Part shown: positions 34,587-42,906 of the stretch, piece after piece
How positions within the stretch are numbered: the stretch's first letter is position 1
Layout: every line of letters begins with the position of its first letter
Assembly: GCF_047228935.1 (NCBI RefSeq)
Contig: NZ_JBFEGG010000001.1
Location: 124,001-188,000 of the forward strand
Source: Ornithinibacillus sp047228935
GTDB lineage: Bacteria; Bacillota; Bacilli; Bacillales; Amphibacillaceae
Direction: 5' to 3'
Length of the DNA stretch: 64,000 bases
Notes under the pieces: model-generated
Told to the model about the DNA's origin: nothing
What the model saw: the letters and a program-made list of their open reading frames with translations, nothing else
Databases searched by the model: none
Program-made: the position numbers and the translations under genes

Positions 34587-35444
34587 ATGAAACTAATTGC
34601 GCTTGATTTAGATGGTACGACTTTAAATTCAAAAAATATAATTAGCAAAGAAAATTTAGATGCAATTCAAGGGGCACAAGAGCAAGGTCATATAGTCATG
34701 GTGTTGTCTGGACGTGCGCTAACTGAAATCAAACCTGAATTAGAAAAATATGGCTTAAAATGCCATATTGGTGCTAATAATGGAGCTTCCTTGTATGTAA
34801 ATGATAGTTTAGAACAGATGATAGTATTGCAGCCAGATCAAGTTCAACCAATCGCATTAGAACTAGATAAGGAATATATCCCATTCATGTTGTCTACAAA
34901 TAAAGGGGTTTTAGCTCCTAGCAATTGGGATGAGCGACTAGATAACGTGTTTTCTTCTCCTAATTTGTCAGAAGTAAGCTTTCCAAATATTGACTTAAAC
35001 ATGGCTAAAACCTTCCATAAACAGTATGAGATCTCACACTTCGATCAACTTGATGATATTTTACAAGACAAATCATATACAGTACAAAAGATTTTTGGTA
35101 TCGCATTGGATTTAAAACAGAGAATGAGATTAGAAACATTTTTAAATTCAATTGATGGTATTAATATAGCTTCTACGTCCTTTTATTTTGATATTATGCA
35201 CCACCAAGCTAGTAAAGGAAATGCTTTAAAATATATGGCTGACTATTTGAATGTTCCATTAGAAGATACAGTAGCTATTGGCGATGAAAGTAATGATATT
35301 TCAATGTTCAATATAGCTGGATTATCAGTCGCTATGGAAAATGCTAGCGATGACATCAAAAAACATAGTGATGTTGTAACTTTATCTAATGATAATCATG
35401 GTGTTGCTTATGCGATTAATAATTATGTGTTACATACGAAGTAA
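34587..35444 (+). CDS. HAD superfamily Cof-type phosphatase
   Basis: A 285-residue HAD hydrolase of the Cof subfamily with a C2 cap. Motif I is DLDGTTLN near residue 8, motif II VLSGR near 40, motif III the Lys in SKGNALKYM, and motif IV GDESND. Such enzymes remove phosphate from sugar phosphates or flavin precursors. Its place at the end of the beta-glucoside operon suggests a sugar-phosphate substrate, but the intervening palindrome makes co-expression uncertain. The ATG has AAAGGA 7 bases upstream. Confidence 0.87.
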   Translation: MKLIALDLDGTTLNSKNIISKENLDAIQGAQEQGHIVMVLSGRALTEIKPELEKYGLKCHIGANNGASLYVNDSLEQMIVLQPDQVQPIALELDKEYIPFMLSTNKGVLAPSNWDERLDNVFSSPNLSEVSFPNIDLNMAKTFHKQYEISHFDQLDDILQDKSYTVQKIFGIALDLKQRMRLETFLNSIDGINIASTSFYFDIMHHQASKGNALKYMADYLNVPLEDTVAIGDESNDISMFNIAGLSVAMENASDDIKKHSDVVTLSNDNHGVAYAINNYVLHTK

Positions 35445-35593
35445 ATTCGGAATGAGGCGACAACGTGCTTCTTTGTTACGTATATGCCCCCCAACTCAAA
35501 AGTTACTTGTCACTATATAAATATTTCTCATGATATACTAGAAATTGTATGTTGCCAAAATATAACAATCTGATTAGTGAGGAATGATATAAA

Positions 35594-36538
35594 ATGAAGA
35601 AAGTATCTATCATAATTATGCTAGCTATTATAATGATTCTAGTAAGTGCTTGTTCACAAGATAAAGAAGAAGAGAAGTCTAATACCGAAAGTTCGTCCAG
35701 CACGGGAGATAATTCAGGAGTGGTTAATCAAGAAGATAGTGAAGAAGATCAACCTACTAATACGACAGAATCAGATGGCAATACACCTGACTTTGATGTA
35801 GAGGATTACTTAAATGAGCAGTATTCATTGGATAATACCCATTATGTCACGGAAGAATGGGTGAACGAAGAACTTGGGATAACAAACTATACCGTGAAGA
35901 TTCTGCCTGATACGAAAGAATTTGGACAAGAGATTACGGATATATTTGTAAATGGCTCTCCTAATTTCGATGATGATAGAACAATAGAAATGTTTGAAGT
36001 GGCTGAAAAAATCATGAATGATTTACCTACTATCCATGATAACATTCATATAGATTCAGTTAATTGGGTGTCATATGATGGAGAATTCTCTGTCATGTTA
36101 ATACAAGATTTTGAGAATAGTGGTTCAAATGTAGGCAATAAGGGAGACGACGAAACACTGTCCCACTATTCAAGTGAGCAAATTGAATATGCACGAGTTT
36201 GGTTGGAGCTTGGACCAAATCAAGCGTTAGAGGAATTGTACGTTCGGCATATCCCAGCTGGCACACCACTTAACCCGAATGATGATACCAGTGCTAGCTA
36301 TCCTGAAGATGTAATCCAGTTAGCAGGTACTCGTTTAGTAGATGGAACGGTAACATATAGTGGTAATGGGGATGGGACGATTAATGTATACAATGTTCCT
36401 TTGCGATGGGATGGCAAATACCCTGCTGGTAAACAATTTTACACGGATATAATAGAAAACACAGAGCTAGTGTACATAGACCCAGGTGAAGATGAAAAAG
36501 TTATTAATTTAATTAACTTATTAAACTTAGATCAGTAG
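35594..36538 (+). CDS. Lipoprotein of unknown function
   Basis: A 314-residue secreted lipoprotein. The signal peptide (residues 1-19) ends in the lipobox LVSAC, so Cys20 would be lipidated. A low-complexity Glu/Ser/Thr/Asn linker follows (about 22-65), then a globular domain with short conserved-looking segments (WVNEELGITNYTVKILPDT, YSGNGDGTINVYNVPLRWDG). I do not recognise the family. It resembles other Bacillus surface lipoproteins with acidic linkers. It is monocistronic and followed by a strong hairpin. Confidence 0.7.
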   Translation: MKKVSIIIMLAIIMILVSACSQDKEEEKSNTESSSSTGDNSGVVNQEDSEEDQPTNTTESDGNTPDFDVEDYLNEQYSLDNTHYVTEEWVNEELGITNYTVKILPDTKEFGQEITDIFVNGSPNFDDDRTIEMFEVAEKIMNDLPTIHDNIHIDSVNWVSYDGEFSVMLIQDFENSGSNVGNKGDDETLSHYSSEQIEYARVWLELGPNQALEELYVRHIPAGTPLNPNDDTSASYPEDVIQLAGTRLVDGTVTYSGNGDGTINVYNVPLRWDGKYPAGKQFYTDIIENTELVYIDPGEDEKVINLINLLNLDQ

Positions 36539-36558
36539 TAATAAGTTATCAATAAAAA

Positions 36559-36580
36559 GCTGGAGGATTAATCCTCCAGC
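36559..36580 (-). terminator. Terminator overlapping the end of the antiporter gene
   Basis: GCTGGAGGATT is followed directly by its reverse complement, a perfect 22-base palindrome. The minus-strand product runs into TTTTTATTG. The TAA stop codon of the antiporter lies in its centre. Confidence 0.8.
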
Positions 36581-38370
36581 ACCAAAGCAACAAGTTGATC
36601 ACCTTCATCAAGCATAAGCTTCTCTTTGTACGTGACAAAGACAATGTTTCCATTTTTCTTCTTCATACATAATGGCGTCCCGTTAAATGATAGTTCACCC
36701 TTAAGAACTGACTTTTTCTCCGTAATATCAAAACTCTTTATTTTATATCCAATATTGACCTTTTTATTTATTTCTGTAAATGTTTCACCTTCTCCAAAAA
36801 GAAGATTGGCTCTTAGTGATGACGGAATTGCTGTATCTGGAGTTTTATGACTATGCACTGGCAAGGCAAAAATATTTTGATAGCCAAACTCTGGAATGTA
36901 CGATTGGCATACGAGTGCATTGTAAGCAGCATCCCCTGTCAACGATAAAATTATTTCATACGGAGCCATATCTATTTCGAATTCACTTTGCTCTGACAAA
37001 ATTTCACCATGATACGTTTCAATTCCTAATCTTTTCGCTTGTTCTAAGCGAGTGTTAGAGGAGTCTGAAATCAATACTGGTGTCCCTAATTGTTTTAAAT
37101 GATGAGCAAATGCTATGGAGAAGCTGCTTGCTCCGACCATAACAACTCCAGTAGATTCGGTATTGGCTAAGCCTAGTTTTCGTGCGATGGGACCGATCGT
37201 AAAACCATGTGCACAAACCGTAATGAATACTAAGGCTAATGTTAATGATGTTAAGATCGTTGCATTCGGATAACCATCCTCAACAAGAATCCCCGCAAAA
37301 TAACCGGATACTGCAAGCGCTACTATTCCCCTAGGTGCAATCCAACCGACTAGCGTTTTTTCTTGTATTGTTAGTTCTGTTCCGATGGTAGAGACCCAGA
37401 TGGATAATGGTCTAACGATAAATAACATGACTAAGACGAATATAATAATTGGCCATGTGAATACTTGCAAAATAGTCTCTTTCGTAAGAGAGGCCGTTAG
37501 TAATATAAAGACAGTCGATGTTAACATGACCGAGATATTCTCCATGAAATGATTAATACTACTTATGGAATGAACAAATTTCTTAGTTCTCGCTAACGTA
37601 AGTCCCATTACGGTTACCGCAAGCATTCCTGTCTCATGCATAATTGCTTCGCCAATGGTGAAACAAATGAGTACAAAACAAAAGGTGATAGGCGATTTTA
37701 GATATTCTGGAAACCAGCCTTTCCCCGCTAGAAAACTTACTAATAACCCAATTACAAATCCAACGATAACGGCTAAAAGTGCATCACCGAAAAACGGAAT
37801 AAAATCACGGTAACTAAAACTTTCTGCTGAGGTGATTTTAATTATCTCGTACGCAAATAGCGCTAGCAACGGTCCGATTGGGTCCACTACAATACCTTCC
37901 CATTTCAATACAGAGGATACTCGAGAGGATAATTTTGCCTGTCTTAATAAAGGGATAATGACTGTCGGACCTGTTACGACAAATAAACCACCAATAATAA
38001 ACGATATTTCCAAACTAAGTCCAGCTATAAAATGAGCAGCTAAGGACCCAGCAATCCAAGCTATAGTGGTACCTATCGTTACAATTCGGTACACAGACTT
38101 GGATATTCCTTTCAGCTCACGTACATCTAGGCTTGTACTACCTTCAAATAAAATTAGTGCCACTGCAAGCGAAATAATTGGACTGTAAAGACTTCCAAGT
38201 GCAACTTGTGGATTTATTAAGCCAAATATTGGTCCAATTAATAACCCGGCAAGAGACATAATAACAATGGACGGCCATTGAATTCTCCAACCCAACCACT
38301 GCGAAAAAATCCCAAGCGTAATTACAATAACGATACTAATTAGTGCAAATTCTGTATGTATATAGATCAC
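36568..38370 (-). CDS. CPA1-type Na+/H+ antiporter with RCK-like C-terminus
   Basis: A protein of about 600 residues. Residues about 1-390 form a 12-helix cation:proton antiporter domain of the CPA1/NhaP type, with VVTGPTVIIPLL and VVDPIGPLLALF as ion-path motifs. The C-terminal 200 residues contain a Rossmann-like RCK_N segment (VVMVGASSFSIAFAHHL, LISDSSN) and a TrkA_C-like end. Such antiporters exchange Na+ or K+ for protons, gated by nucleotide binding to the RCK part. The start is uncertain: AAGAAGGTGATC matches the anti-Shine-Dalgarno at 11 of 12 positions, but the only standard start (GTG at 38370) lies inside it. Confidence 0.85.
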   Translation of the reverse strand: MIYIHTEFALISIVIVITLGIFSQWLGWRIQWPSIVIMSLAGLLIGPIFGLINPQVALGSLYSPIISLAVALILFEGSTSLDVRELKGISKSVYRIVTIGTTIAWIAGSLAAHFIAGLSLEISFIIGGLFVVTGPTVIIPLLRQAKLSSRVSSVLKWEGIVVDPIGPLLALFAYEIIKITSAESFSYRDFIPFFGDALLAVIVGFVIGLLVSFLAGKGWFPEYLKSPITFCFVLICFTIGEAIMHETGMLAVTVMGLTLARTKKFVHSISSINHFMENISVMLTSTVFILLTASLTKETILQVFTWPIIIFVLVMLFIVRPLSIWVSTIGTELTIQEKTLVGWIAPRGIVALAVSGYFAGILVEDGYPNATILTSLTLALVFITVCAHGFTIGPIARKLGLANTESTGVVMVGASSFSIAFAHHLKQLGTPVLISDSSNTRLEQAKRLGIETYHGEILSEQSEFEIDMAPYEIILSLTGDAAYNALVCQSYIPEFGYQNIFALPVHSHKTPDTAIPSSLRANLLFGEGETFTEINKKVNIGYKIKSFDITEKKSVLKGELSFNGTPLCMKKKNGNIVFVTYKEKLMLDEGDQLVALVLED

Positions 38371-38517
38371 CTTCTTTTTGTTCGATAAAAATATTTTATC
38401 ACTGACTTTGGTTGGTAGCTAATGTAAGTTAGTTTTAACCAGACTTGCCAAATTATGTTTATGACACAATTAGATGAAAGGACATGTCTTAACTAAAAAA
38501 GCGGTCAAAACACCACG

Positions 38518-39324
38518 TTAATTCTTCGCAAATTCTCCATCAACTTCAACAGTAGAAAATATATTAATAAAGGCCTTTTCATCGTGTTTACGAACAATTT
38601 CTTTTATTTTTAACGTCTCATAACGTGTAACGACCATCATTAAAATTTGTTTCTTTTCCTCTGTGTATCCTCCGTACCCCTCTGTAATGGTAATACCTCG
38701 GTAAATGGATTGAAGTAAATCCTTTCTTATCTGATCACCTTTAGTCGTTACAATTTGCATCGTCAGTTTGATATGGCTCGTGTGAATGGTATCAATTACT
38801 TTCCCAGTCAAATAGATCGATAAAAGGGTGTATAATGCAATATCCCAACTGAAGACAAAACCAGATAAAAGTACAACGATTCCATTCATACCTGTAAGGA
38901 GAAGCCCTACACTAGTATTACTAATTCGGGAAATAATAATCGCTATAATATCTAGGCCACCAGAGGTTCCAGAATATTTCAGTATAACACCGACACCAAT
39001 TCCACCTATAATTCCACCAAAAATCGTGGAAAGCAAAATATCGTCAGTTACAGCAACTACTGGCAAAATGTATAAAAAGAAAGAAAGTGAACCAACACAA
39101 ACTAACGTATTGATAGTAATTACCTTTCCTAATTTAAAGTAGCCTAGAATTAGTAAAGGCAGGTTAAGAATAAATGTCAACAATCCTATATCCAATGGGG
39201 TGATTAATCCAATCAATATGGCAATACCACTAACGCCACTACTTAAAATACCAAAAGGGACTAGGAAGAAATTAAAGGCAAATGCAACAATTAAAGAACC
39301 GACTATGACGACTAAATTTTTCAT
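38518..39324 (-). CDS. YitT family membrane protein (DUF2179 C-terminus)
   Basis: A 268-residue protein with five to six N-terminal membrane helices and a soluble C-terminal DUF2179 domain (about 185-265; GITITEGYGGYTEEKKQILMMVV). The N-terminal pattern (FLVPFGILSSGVSGIA; KYSGTSGGLDIIA) is typical of the YitT/YpjC/YqfU family in Bacillus. Function is unknown. The ATG follows GGGAGAG. It is a single gene upstream of the antiporter on the same strand, with a 147-base gap holding an AT-rich inverted repeat. Confidence 0.85.
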   Translation of the reverse strand: MKNLVVIVGSLIVAFAFNFFLVPFGILSSGVSGIAILIGLITPLDIGLLTFILNLPLLILGYFKLGKVITINTLVCVGSLSFFLYILPVVAVTDDILLSTIFGGIIGGIGVGVILKYSGTSGGLDIIAIIISRISNTSVGLLLTGMNGIVVLLSGFVFSWDIALYTLLSIYLTGKVIDTIHTSHIKLTMQIVTTKGDQIRKDLLQSIYRGITITEGYGGYTEEKKQILMMVVTRYETLKIKEIVRKHDEKAFINIFSTVEVDGEFAKN

Positions 39325-39393
39325 GTTTTGAACTCTCCCTAGTGTTTACAATTTAGTTTAATGATCAACTTTTTAACGTACACTCGTGGTGTC

Positions 39394-39921
39394 TTATGTG
39401 AGTTTTACTAGTTCGCTAAAATAATCAAGCTGTTTTTTTGCCCTCTGTAATGTTTCCTCATTGATAATAGGCATTTTTTTCTGTTTATCAATATACTCAT
39501 CCAATAAATAGAGACCTTTTAAATTATGCCCCTTTAATGTCGCTAATAATGGTTTAAGCGTATATTCAAGAGCTAAAAGATGTGAAGGACTTCCTCCGGT
39601 CATGATAGGAAGTATTGGCTTATGCTTTAAAGCATCCTGTGGTAAAAGATCAATCAATGCTTTTAAGACCCCAGAATATGCCCCCTTATAAACAGGTGAT
39701 CCAATCAGGACACCGCGAGCGTTTTGGATTAATGCTATGATTTGTTTTATTTTTGGGTTGTTTACGTTCATTTCAAACAAATCTTGATAAGGTATATCTT
39801 TTACTGAAATATGGGTTACGGATAATTGCTTATCATTTAGAAGTGTCCCAAAATATTTTAATACCTGCTCTGAACCGGATAATTTGGCGGTGCTTCCAGA
39901 TATCGTAATGATCTCACTCAT
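39394..39921 (-). CDS. NADPH-dependent FMN reductase (SsuE-like)
   Basis: A 175-residue flavodoxin-like reductase. The N-terminal ISGSTAKLSGSEQVL is the FMN-phosphate loop, and GSPVYKGAYSGVLKALIDLLP is the family signature near residue 75. SsuE-type enzymes supply reduced FMN to two-component monooxygenases. A SAM-I riboswitch with terminator lies in its leader, so it should be expressed when SAM is low. The divergent operon, also behind an S-box, encodes a flavin-dependent monooxygenase that would need exactly this cofactor supply. The start follows AAAGGATG 7 bases upstream. Confidence 0.87.
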   Translation of the reverse strand: MSEIITISGSTAKLSGSEQVLKYFGTLLNDKQLSVTHISVKDIPYQDLFEMNVNNPKIKQIIALIQNARGVLIGSPVYKGAYSGVLKALIDLLPQDALKHKPILPIMTGGSPSHLLALEYTLKPLLATLKGHNLKGLYLLDEYIDKQKKMPIINEETLQRAKKQLDYFSELVKLT

Positions 39922-39983
39922 ACATGCTCATCCTTTCTTACTTTTCATGGTAGCTTAAGTTTTTACTTAGAAAAGCTCATAAA

Positions 39984-40020
39984 AAAATCCCTCATTCTTT
40001 GGATGAGAATAAAGGGATTT
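39984..40020 (-). terminator. Expression-platform terminator of the minus-strand S-box
   Basis: On the minus strand AAATCCCTTTATTCTC pairs with GAATGAGGGATTT, followed by a T-tract. Confidence 0.85.
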
Positions 40021-40038
40021 TACATAGTATGTTCATCT

Positions 40039-40146
40039 CTTATCTCTCAAGAATAATCTCGTCGGAATTAGCACCTTTCTGACTTAATTAGATCAGAGGT
40101 TGCTGAAGCTTCTTCGGGCCTGGTCCCTCGGCTTCTCTTGATAAGA
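40039..40146 (-). promoter_or_regulatory. SAM-I (S-box) riboswitch aptamer, minus strand
   Basis: On the minus strand the leader contains CTTATCAAGAGAAG, GAGGGACCAGGCCCGAAGAAG, CTTCAGCAACC and AAGGTGCTAATTCC, and closes with GAGAGATAAG pairing to the 5-prime CTTATC. These are the core S-box elements, including the kink-turn and pseudoknot segments. It controls the SsuE-like reductase. Confidence 0.93.
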
Positions 40147-40173
40147 AGTAGTTGTATATAATTATATTGTTAT

Positions 40174-40202
40174 ATTCTATTCGAATAAATCCTATCAGTC
40201 AA
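40174..40202 (-). promoter_or_regulatory. Promoter of the minus-strand S-box transcript
   Basis: TTGACT (40202-40197) and TAGAAT (40179-40174) are 17 bases apart. Confidence 0.65.
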
Positions 40203-40217
40203 GTCGGAATTAATCTG

Positions 40218-40247
40218 TTGACAAGATACAAAGGATTACTTTATGAT
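40218..40247 (+). promoter_or_regulatory. Promoter of the plus-strand S-box transcript
   Basis: TTGACA (40218-40223) and TATGAT (40242-40247) are 18 bases apart. Confidence 0.7.
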
Positions 40248-40272
40248 ATAAAGCAATAATCAGATAATTTCA

Positions 40273-40383
40273 TCTTATCCAGAGAGGTGGAGGGATATGG
40301 CCCTTTGAAGCCTCGGCAACAGGTTCTTTTAATTAGAATACTGTGCCAATTCCATCAAGCATATGCTTGGAAGATAGGAGAGT
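40273..40383 (+). promoter_or_regulatory. SAM-I (S-box) riboswitch aptamer, plus strand
   Basis: The leader shows TCTTATCCAGAGAGGTGGAG, GGATATGGCCC, GAAGCCTCGGCAACAGG and TGTGCCAATTCC, then a variable P4 hairpin (CAAGCATATGCTTG) and a closing GATAGGAGAG. This is a complete S-box. It controls the flavin monooxygenase and ATP-grasp genes. Confidence 0.94.
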
Positions 40384-40403
40384 GCTACGTTATTTTTAGT
40401 ATT

Positions 40404-40438
40404 AATCTCTTTTCCTATCTAGGAAAAGGGATTTTTTT
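40404..40438 (+). terminator. Expression-platform terminator of the plus-strand S-box
   Basis: AATCTCTTTTCC pairs with GGAAAAGGGATT over a 6-base loop, followed by a run of seven T residues (the last two stem bases included). Confidence 0.88.
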
Positions 40439-40479
40439 ATATTTTACAATCAAAACATAATAGGATGAGGAGGAATTTT

Positions 40480-41532
40480 ATGAAATATGGTTTTTGGTTA
40501 CCAATTTTTGGTGGGTGGTTACGGAATGTTAAAGAAGAAAATATGCCACCTACGTTTGAGTATGCAAAGAAAGTAATCCAATCTGCAGAAGAATGGGGCT
40601 ATGATACAACCTTAATTGCTGAACTATACTTAAATGATATTAAAGGAACAGACAAGGATTCCCTAGAAGCATGGTCAACTGCAGCGGCCTTAGCAGCAGT
40701 TACCGAGAAAATTGAAATCATGACAGCTGTTCGCCCAATATATCATAACCCTGCCGTAACAGCAAAAATGGCCGCAAATATTGACCATATTAGTAATGGC
40801 CGTTTTACCTTAAATATTGTTTCAGGATGGTGGGTCGAAGAAGCAAAACAATATGGTGGGGATTTCACCGAACACGATGAGCGGTATGATCGTACAGAAG
40901 AGTTTATTGAGATTTTAAAAGGATTATGGACAGAAGATACGTTTTCCTATGACGGGAAATTCTATCAAATAGAAAATACCAAACTATCACCTAAACCAGT
41001 GCAGCGTCCTAATCCAATTTTATATGCGGGTGGTGAAAGTGAAAAAGGGAAACAAATTATTTCATCGCTTTGTGATGCCTATGTAATTCATGGACATACG
41101 GTAGAGGAGGCAAAAGTTAAGATTACAGACATGAAAAAGCGTCGAGAAGAAGCGGGGCGTGAACCTCTTGCAACTATTGGAATGGCCGCTTATGTCATTT
41201 GTCGCGATACGGAGGAAGAAGCACAGGAAGAATTAAAACGAATCACTACGGTAAAAGATTTAAGTGGTTATGCAGGGTTTAAAGATTTTACTTCTAAATC
41301 AGAGCTGGAACAACAAATCCAGTTACAAGATTATTCCGTATCCAATCGGGGAATCCGCCCTAATCTAGTAGGTACACCTGAGCAGATAGCGAAACAAATA
41401 CTAGCTTTTGAGGAGGTAGGGGTAGATTTATTATTACTACAATGTTCCCCACAGCTAGAAGAACTCGAGCGTTTCTCCAAGCAAGTTATGCCAAAAGTAG
41501 AAGAATTACGCTCCGCATTAACAAAAAACTAA
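40480..41532 (+). CDS. LLM-class flavin-dependent monooxygenase (SsuD/SfnG-like)
   Basis: A 350-residue luciferase-like monooxygenase with a TIM-barrel fold. Motifs are FWLPIFGGW at the start, MTAVRPIYHNPAVTAKMAANIDHIS near residue 85, FTLNIVSGWW, ERYDRTEEFI and LYAGGESEKG. The pattern is that of FMNH2-dependent enzymes such as SsuD (alkanesulfonates) and SfnG (dimethyl sulfone). The S-box leader strongly suggests sulfur scavenging under methionine shortage; the exact substrate is not readable. The divergent SsuE-like reductase is the likely FMNH2 source. The ATG at 40480 follows GAGGAGG. Confidence 0.87.
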   Translation: MKYGFWLPIFGGWLRNVKEENMPPTFEYAKKVIQSAEEWGYDTTLIAELYLNDIKGTDKDSLEAWSTAAALAAVTEKIEIMTAVRPIYHNPAVTAKMAANIDHISNGRFTLNIVSGWWVEEAKQYGGDFTEHDERYDRTEEFIEILKGLWTEDTFSYDGKFYQIENTKLSPKPVQRPNPILYAGGESEKGKQIISSLCDAYVIHGHTVEEAKVKITDMKKRREEAGREPLATIGMAAYVICRDTEEEAQEELKRITTVKDLSGYAGFKDFTSKSELEQQIQLQDYSVSNRGIRPNLVGTPEQIAKQILAFEEVGVDLLLLQCSPQLEELERFSKQVMPKVEELRSALTKN

Positions 41533-41550
41533 AGTAACGGGGGATTAAAG

Positions 41551-42504
41551 ATGAGTAAAATATATGTCATACATGAGAATAGTGAATGGACAGAACATCT
41601 ATTCAAGAGATTAGAAGAGTTAAATCTACCATATGAAGATTGGAATCTGGTAAATGGTACTGTCGACCTAGCTTCTGTTCCACCTGAGGGTGTCTTTTAT
41701 AGTAGAATGAGTGCGTCTTCCCATACACGAGGACATCGGTTTGCCCCGGAGTTCACGAGCGCTGTTCTTTCTTGGTTGGAACACCATGGTAGGGTAGTCA
41801 TTAATGGAAGTCGTGTCCTTCAGTTTGAGTTAAGTAAGGTCTTACAATATTTGGAGCTTGAGAAATTTGGAATTAAGACACCGAGAACGATTGCTGCAGT
41901 TGGAAAAGATGAAATTTTAAAAGCAGCCAAGGAGTTTGAAGGGAAGAAATTTATTACGAAGCATAATCGAGCAGGTAAAGGGCTTGGGGTACAACTTTTT
42001 ACTTCTGTAGAAGCATTGCAACACTATGTGAAAGGGGAGAGCTTTGAGGAGCCAGTAGACGGAATAACATTGCTTCAGGACTATATTGAGTCTCCTGAGT
42101 CTTTTATTACACGCTGTGAGTTTATAGATGGAAAGTTTTTCTATGCTCTACGTGTCGACACTTCAGAAGGCTTTGAATTATGTCCTGCTGACGCATGTAC
42201 CATTGATGATCTTTTTTGTCCTGTAGGAGAAGAGAACTCCAAACCAGCGAAGTTCCAAATCAGGGAAGGATTTGAACATCCAGTTATTGAAAAATATGAG
42301 CGATTGTTAGCAGCAAATCATATTAAAATAGCTGGTATTGAATTTATCGAGGATAAGCATGGAAATATTTTCACTTATGATATTAACACGAATACGAACT
42401 ATAACAGTGAGGCAGAGGCAGCGAGTGGAAAATACGGGATGCTTGCTGTTAGTGAGTATTTAGAAAGAGAACTGAATAAGGTTGCGGAAACCGTGGAGAG
42501 GTAA
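41551..42504 (+). CDS. RimK-like ATP-grasp ligase
   Basis: A 317-residue protein with an N-terminal pre-ATP-grasp region (GVFYSRMSASSHTRGHRFAPEF) and an ATP-grasp fold. The latter includes KFITKHNRAGKGLGVQLF near residue 133, a central DYIESPESFITRCEFI strand pair and the metal-binding C-terminal FTYDINTNTNYN near residue 270. ATP-grasp enzymes of the RimK/glutathione-synthetase type join a carboxylate to an amine via an acyl phosphate. It lies 18 bases downstream of the monooxygenase and shares its S-box control. A ligase in a sulfur-scavenging operon is unusual; the substrate is unknown. Confidence 0.8.
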   Translation: MSKIYVIHENSEWTEHLFKRLEELNLPYEDWNLVNGTVDLASVPPEGVFYSRMSASSHTRGHRFAPEFTSAVLSWLEHHGRVVINGSRVLQFELSKVLQYLELEKFGIKTPRTIAAVGKDEILKAAKEFEGKKFITKHNRAGKGLGVQLFTSVEALQHYVKGESFEEPVDGITLLQDYIESPESFITRCEFIDGKFFYALRVDTSEGFELCPADACTIDDLFCPVGEENSKPAKFQIREGFEHPVIEKYERLLAANHIKIAGIEFIEDKHGNIFTYDINTNTNYNSEAEAASGKYGMLAVSEYLERELNKVAETVER

Positions 42505-42520
42505 TATTAACGGTATATGA

Positions 42521-42802
42521 GGTGGGGACAAAATTATTTTAGTTAAACGAATAACCGAATATAGTTCACCTACCACGCACCGGAAATATATTACACTTTC
42601 ACTTCCAGCACAAGTGCGACATCTGCTCGAAAAGACCTCGCAGTGTCTTCTTTGCCGTGGGCGGCTGGTGAGCCCCCTCGTGCTAACGCACTTGCGGGGT
42701 CTCACCGATGCCTTTCCTACCGCTGGAGTCTCCGTATATTTCCGGTGCTGGTAAGGTCTATTATCTGGCTTTACATTTGTACTATTTTGTTATGTCCCAA
42801 CC
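42521..42802. repeat. Structured intergenic repeat element with nested inverted repeats
   Basis: This fills most of the 402-base gap after the ATP-grasp gene. Outer arms are GGTGGGGACAAAAT (42521) and a near-complement ending TGTCCCAACC (42802). Inner arms CACCGGAAATATA (42578-42590) and TATATTTCCGGTG (42735-42747) are exact complements. The centre holds a strong hairpin from GGTGAG (42667) to CTCACC (42706) with nested GTGC/GCAC. The minus-strand core (GGAGACTCC...GGTGAGACCCCGC...) resembles a GC-rich intergenic repeat common in Bacillaceae. No credible gene lies in it. Confidence 0.75.
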
Positions 42803-42906
42803 GCTTTTAATCTTAAGATAATTTTATGCTATTGACTAAGTGGGCAAAGTTGCGCGTGATTCTCATATTTCCTGTAGGCGCGACTTCTTCCCCCATATAA
42901 AAAACA

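Noticed and set aside
42460..42705. 81-codon minus-strand frame in the gap after the ATP-grasp gene
   Set aside because: It lies in the GC-rich repeat element and overlaps the ATP-grasp gene end, with no protein-like pattern.
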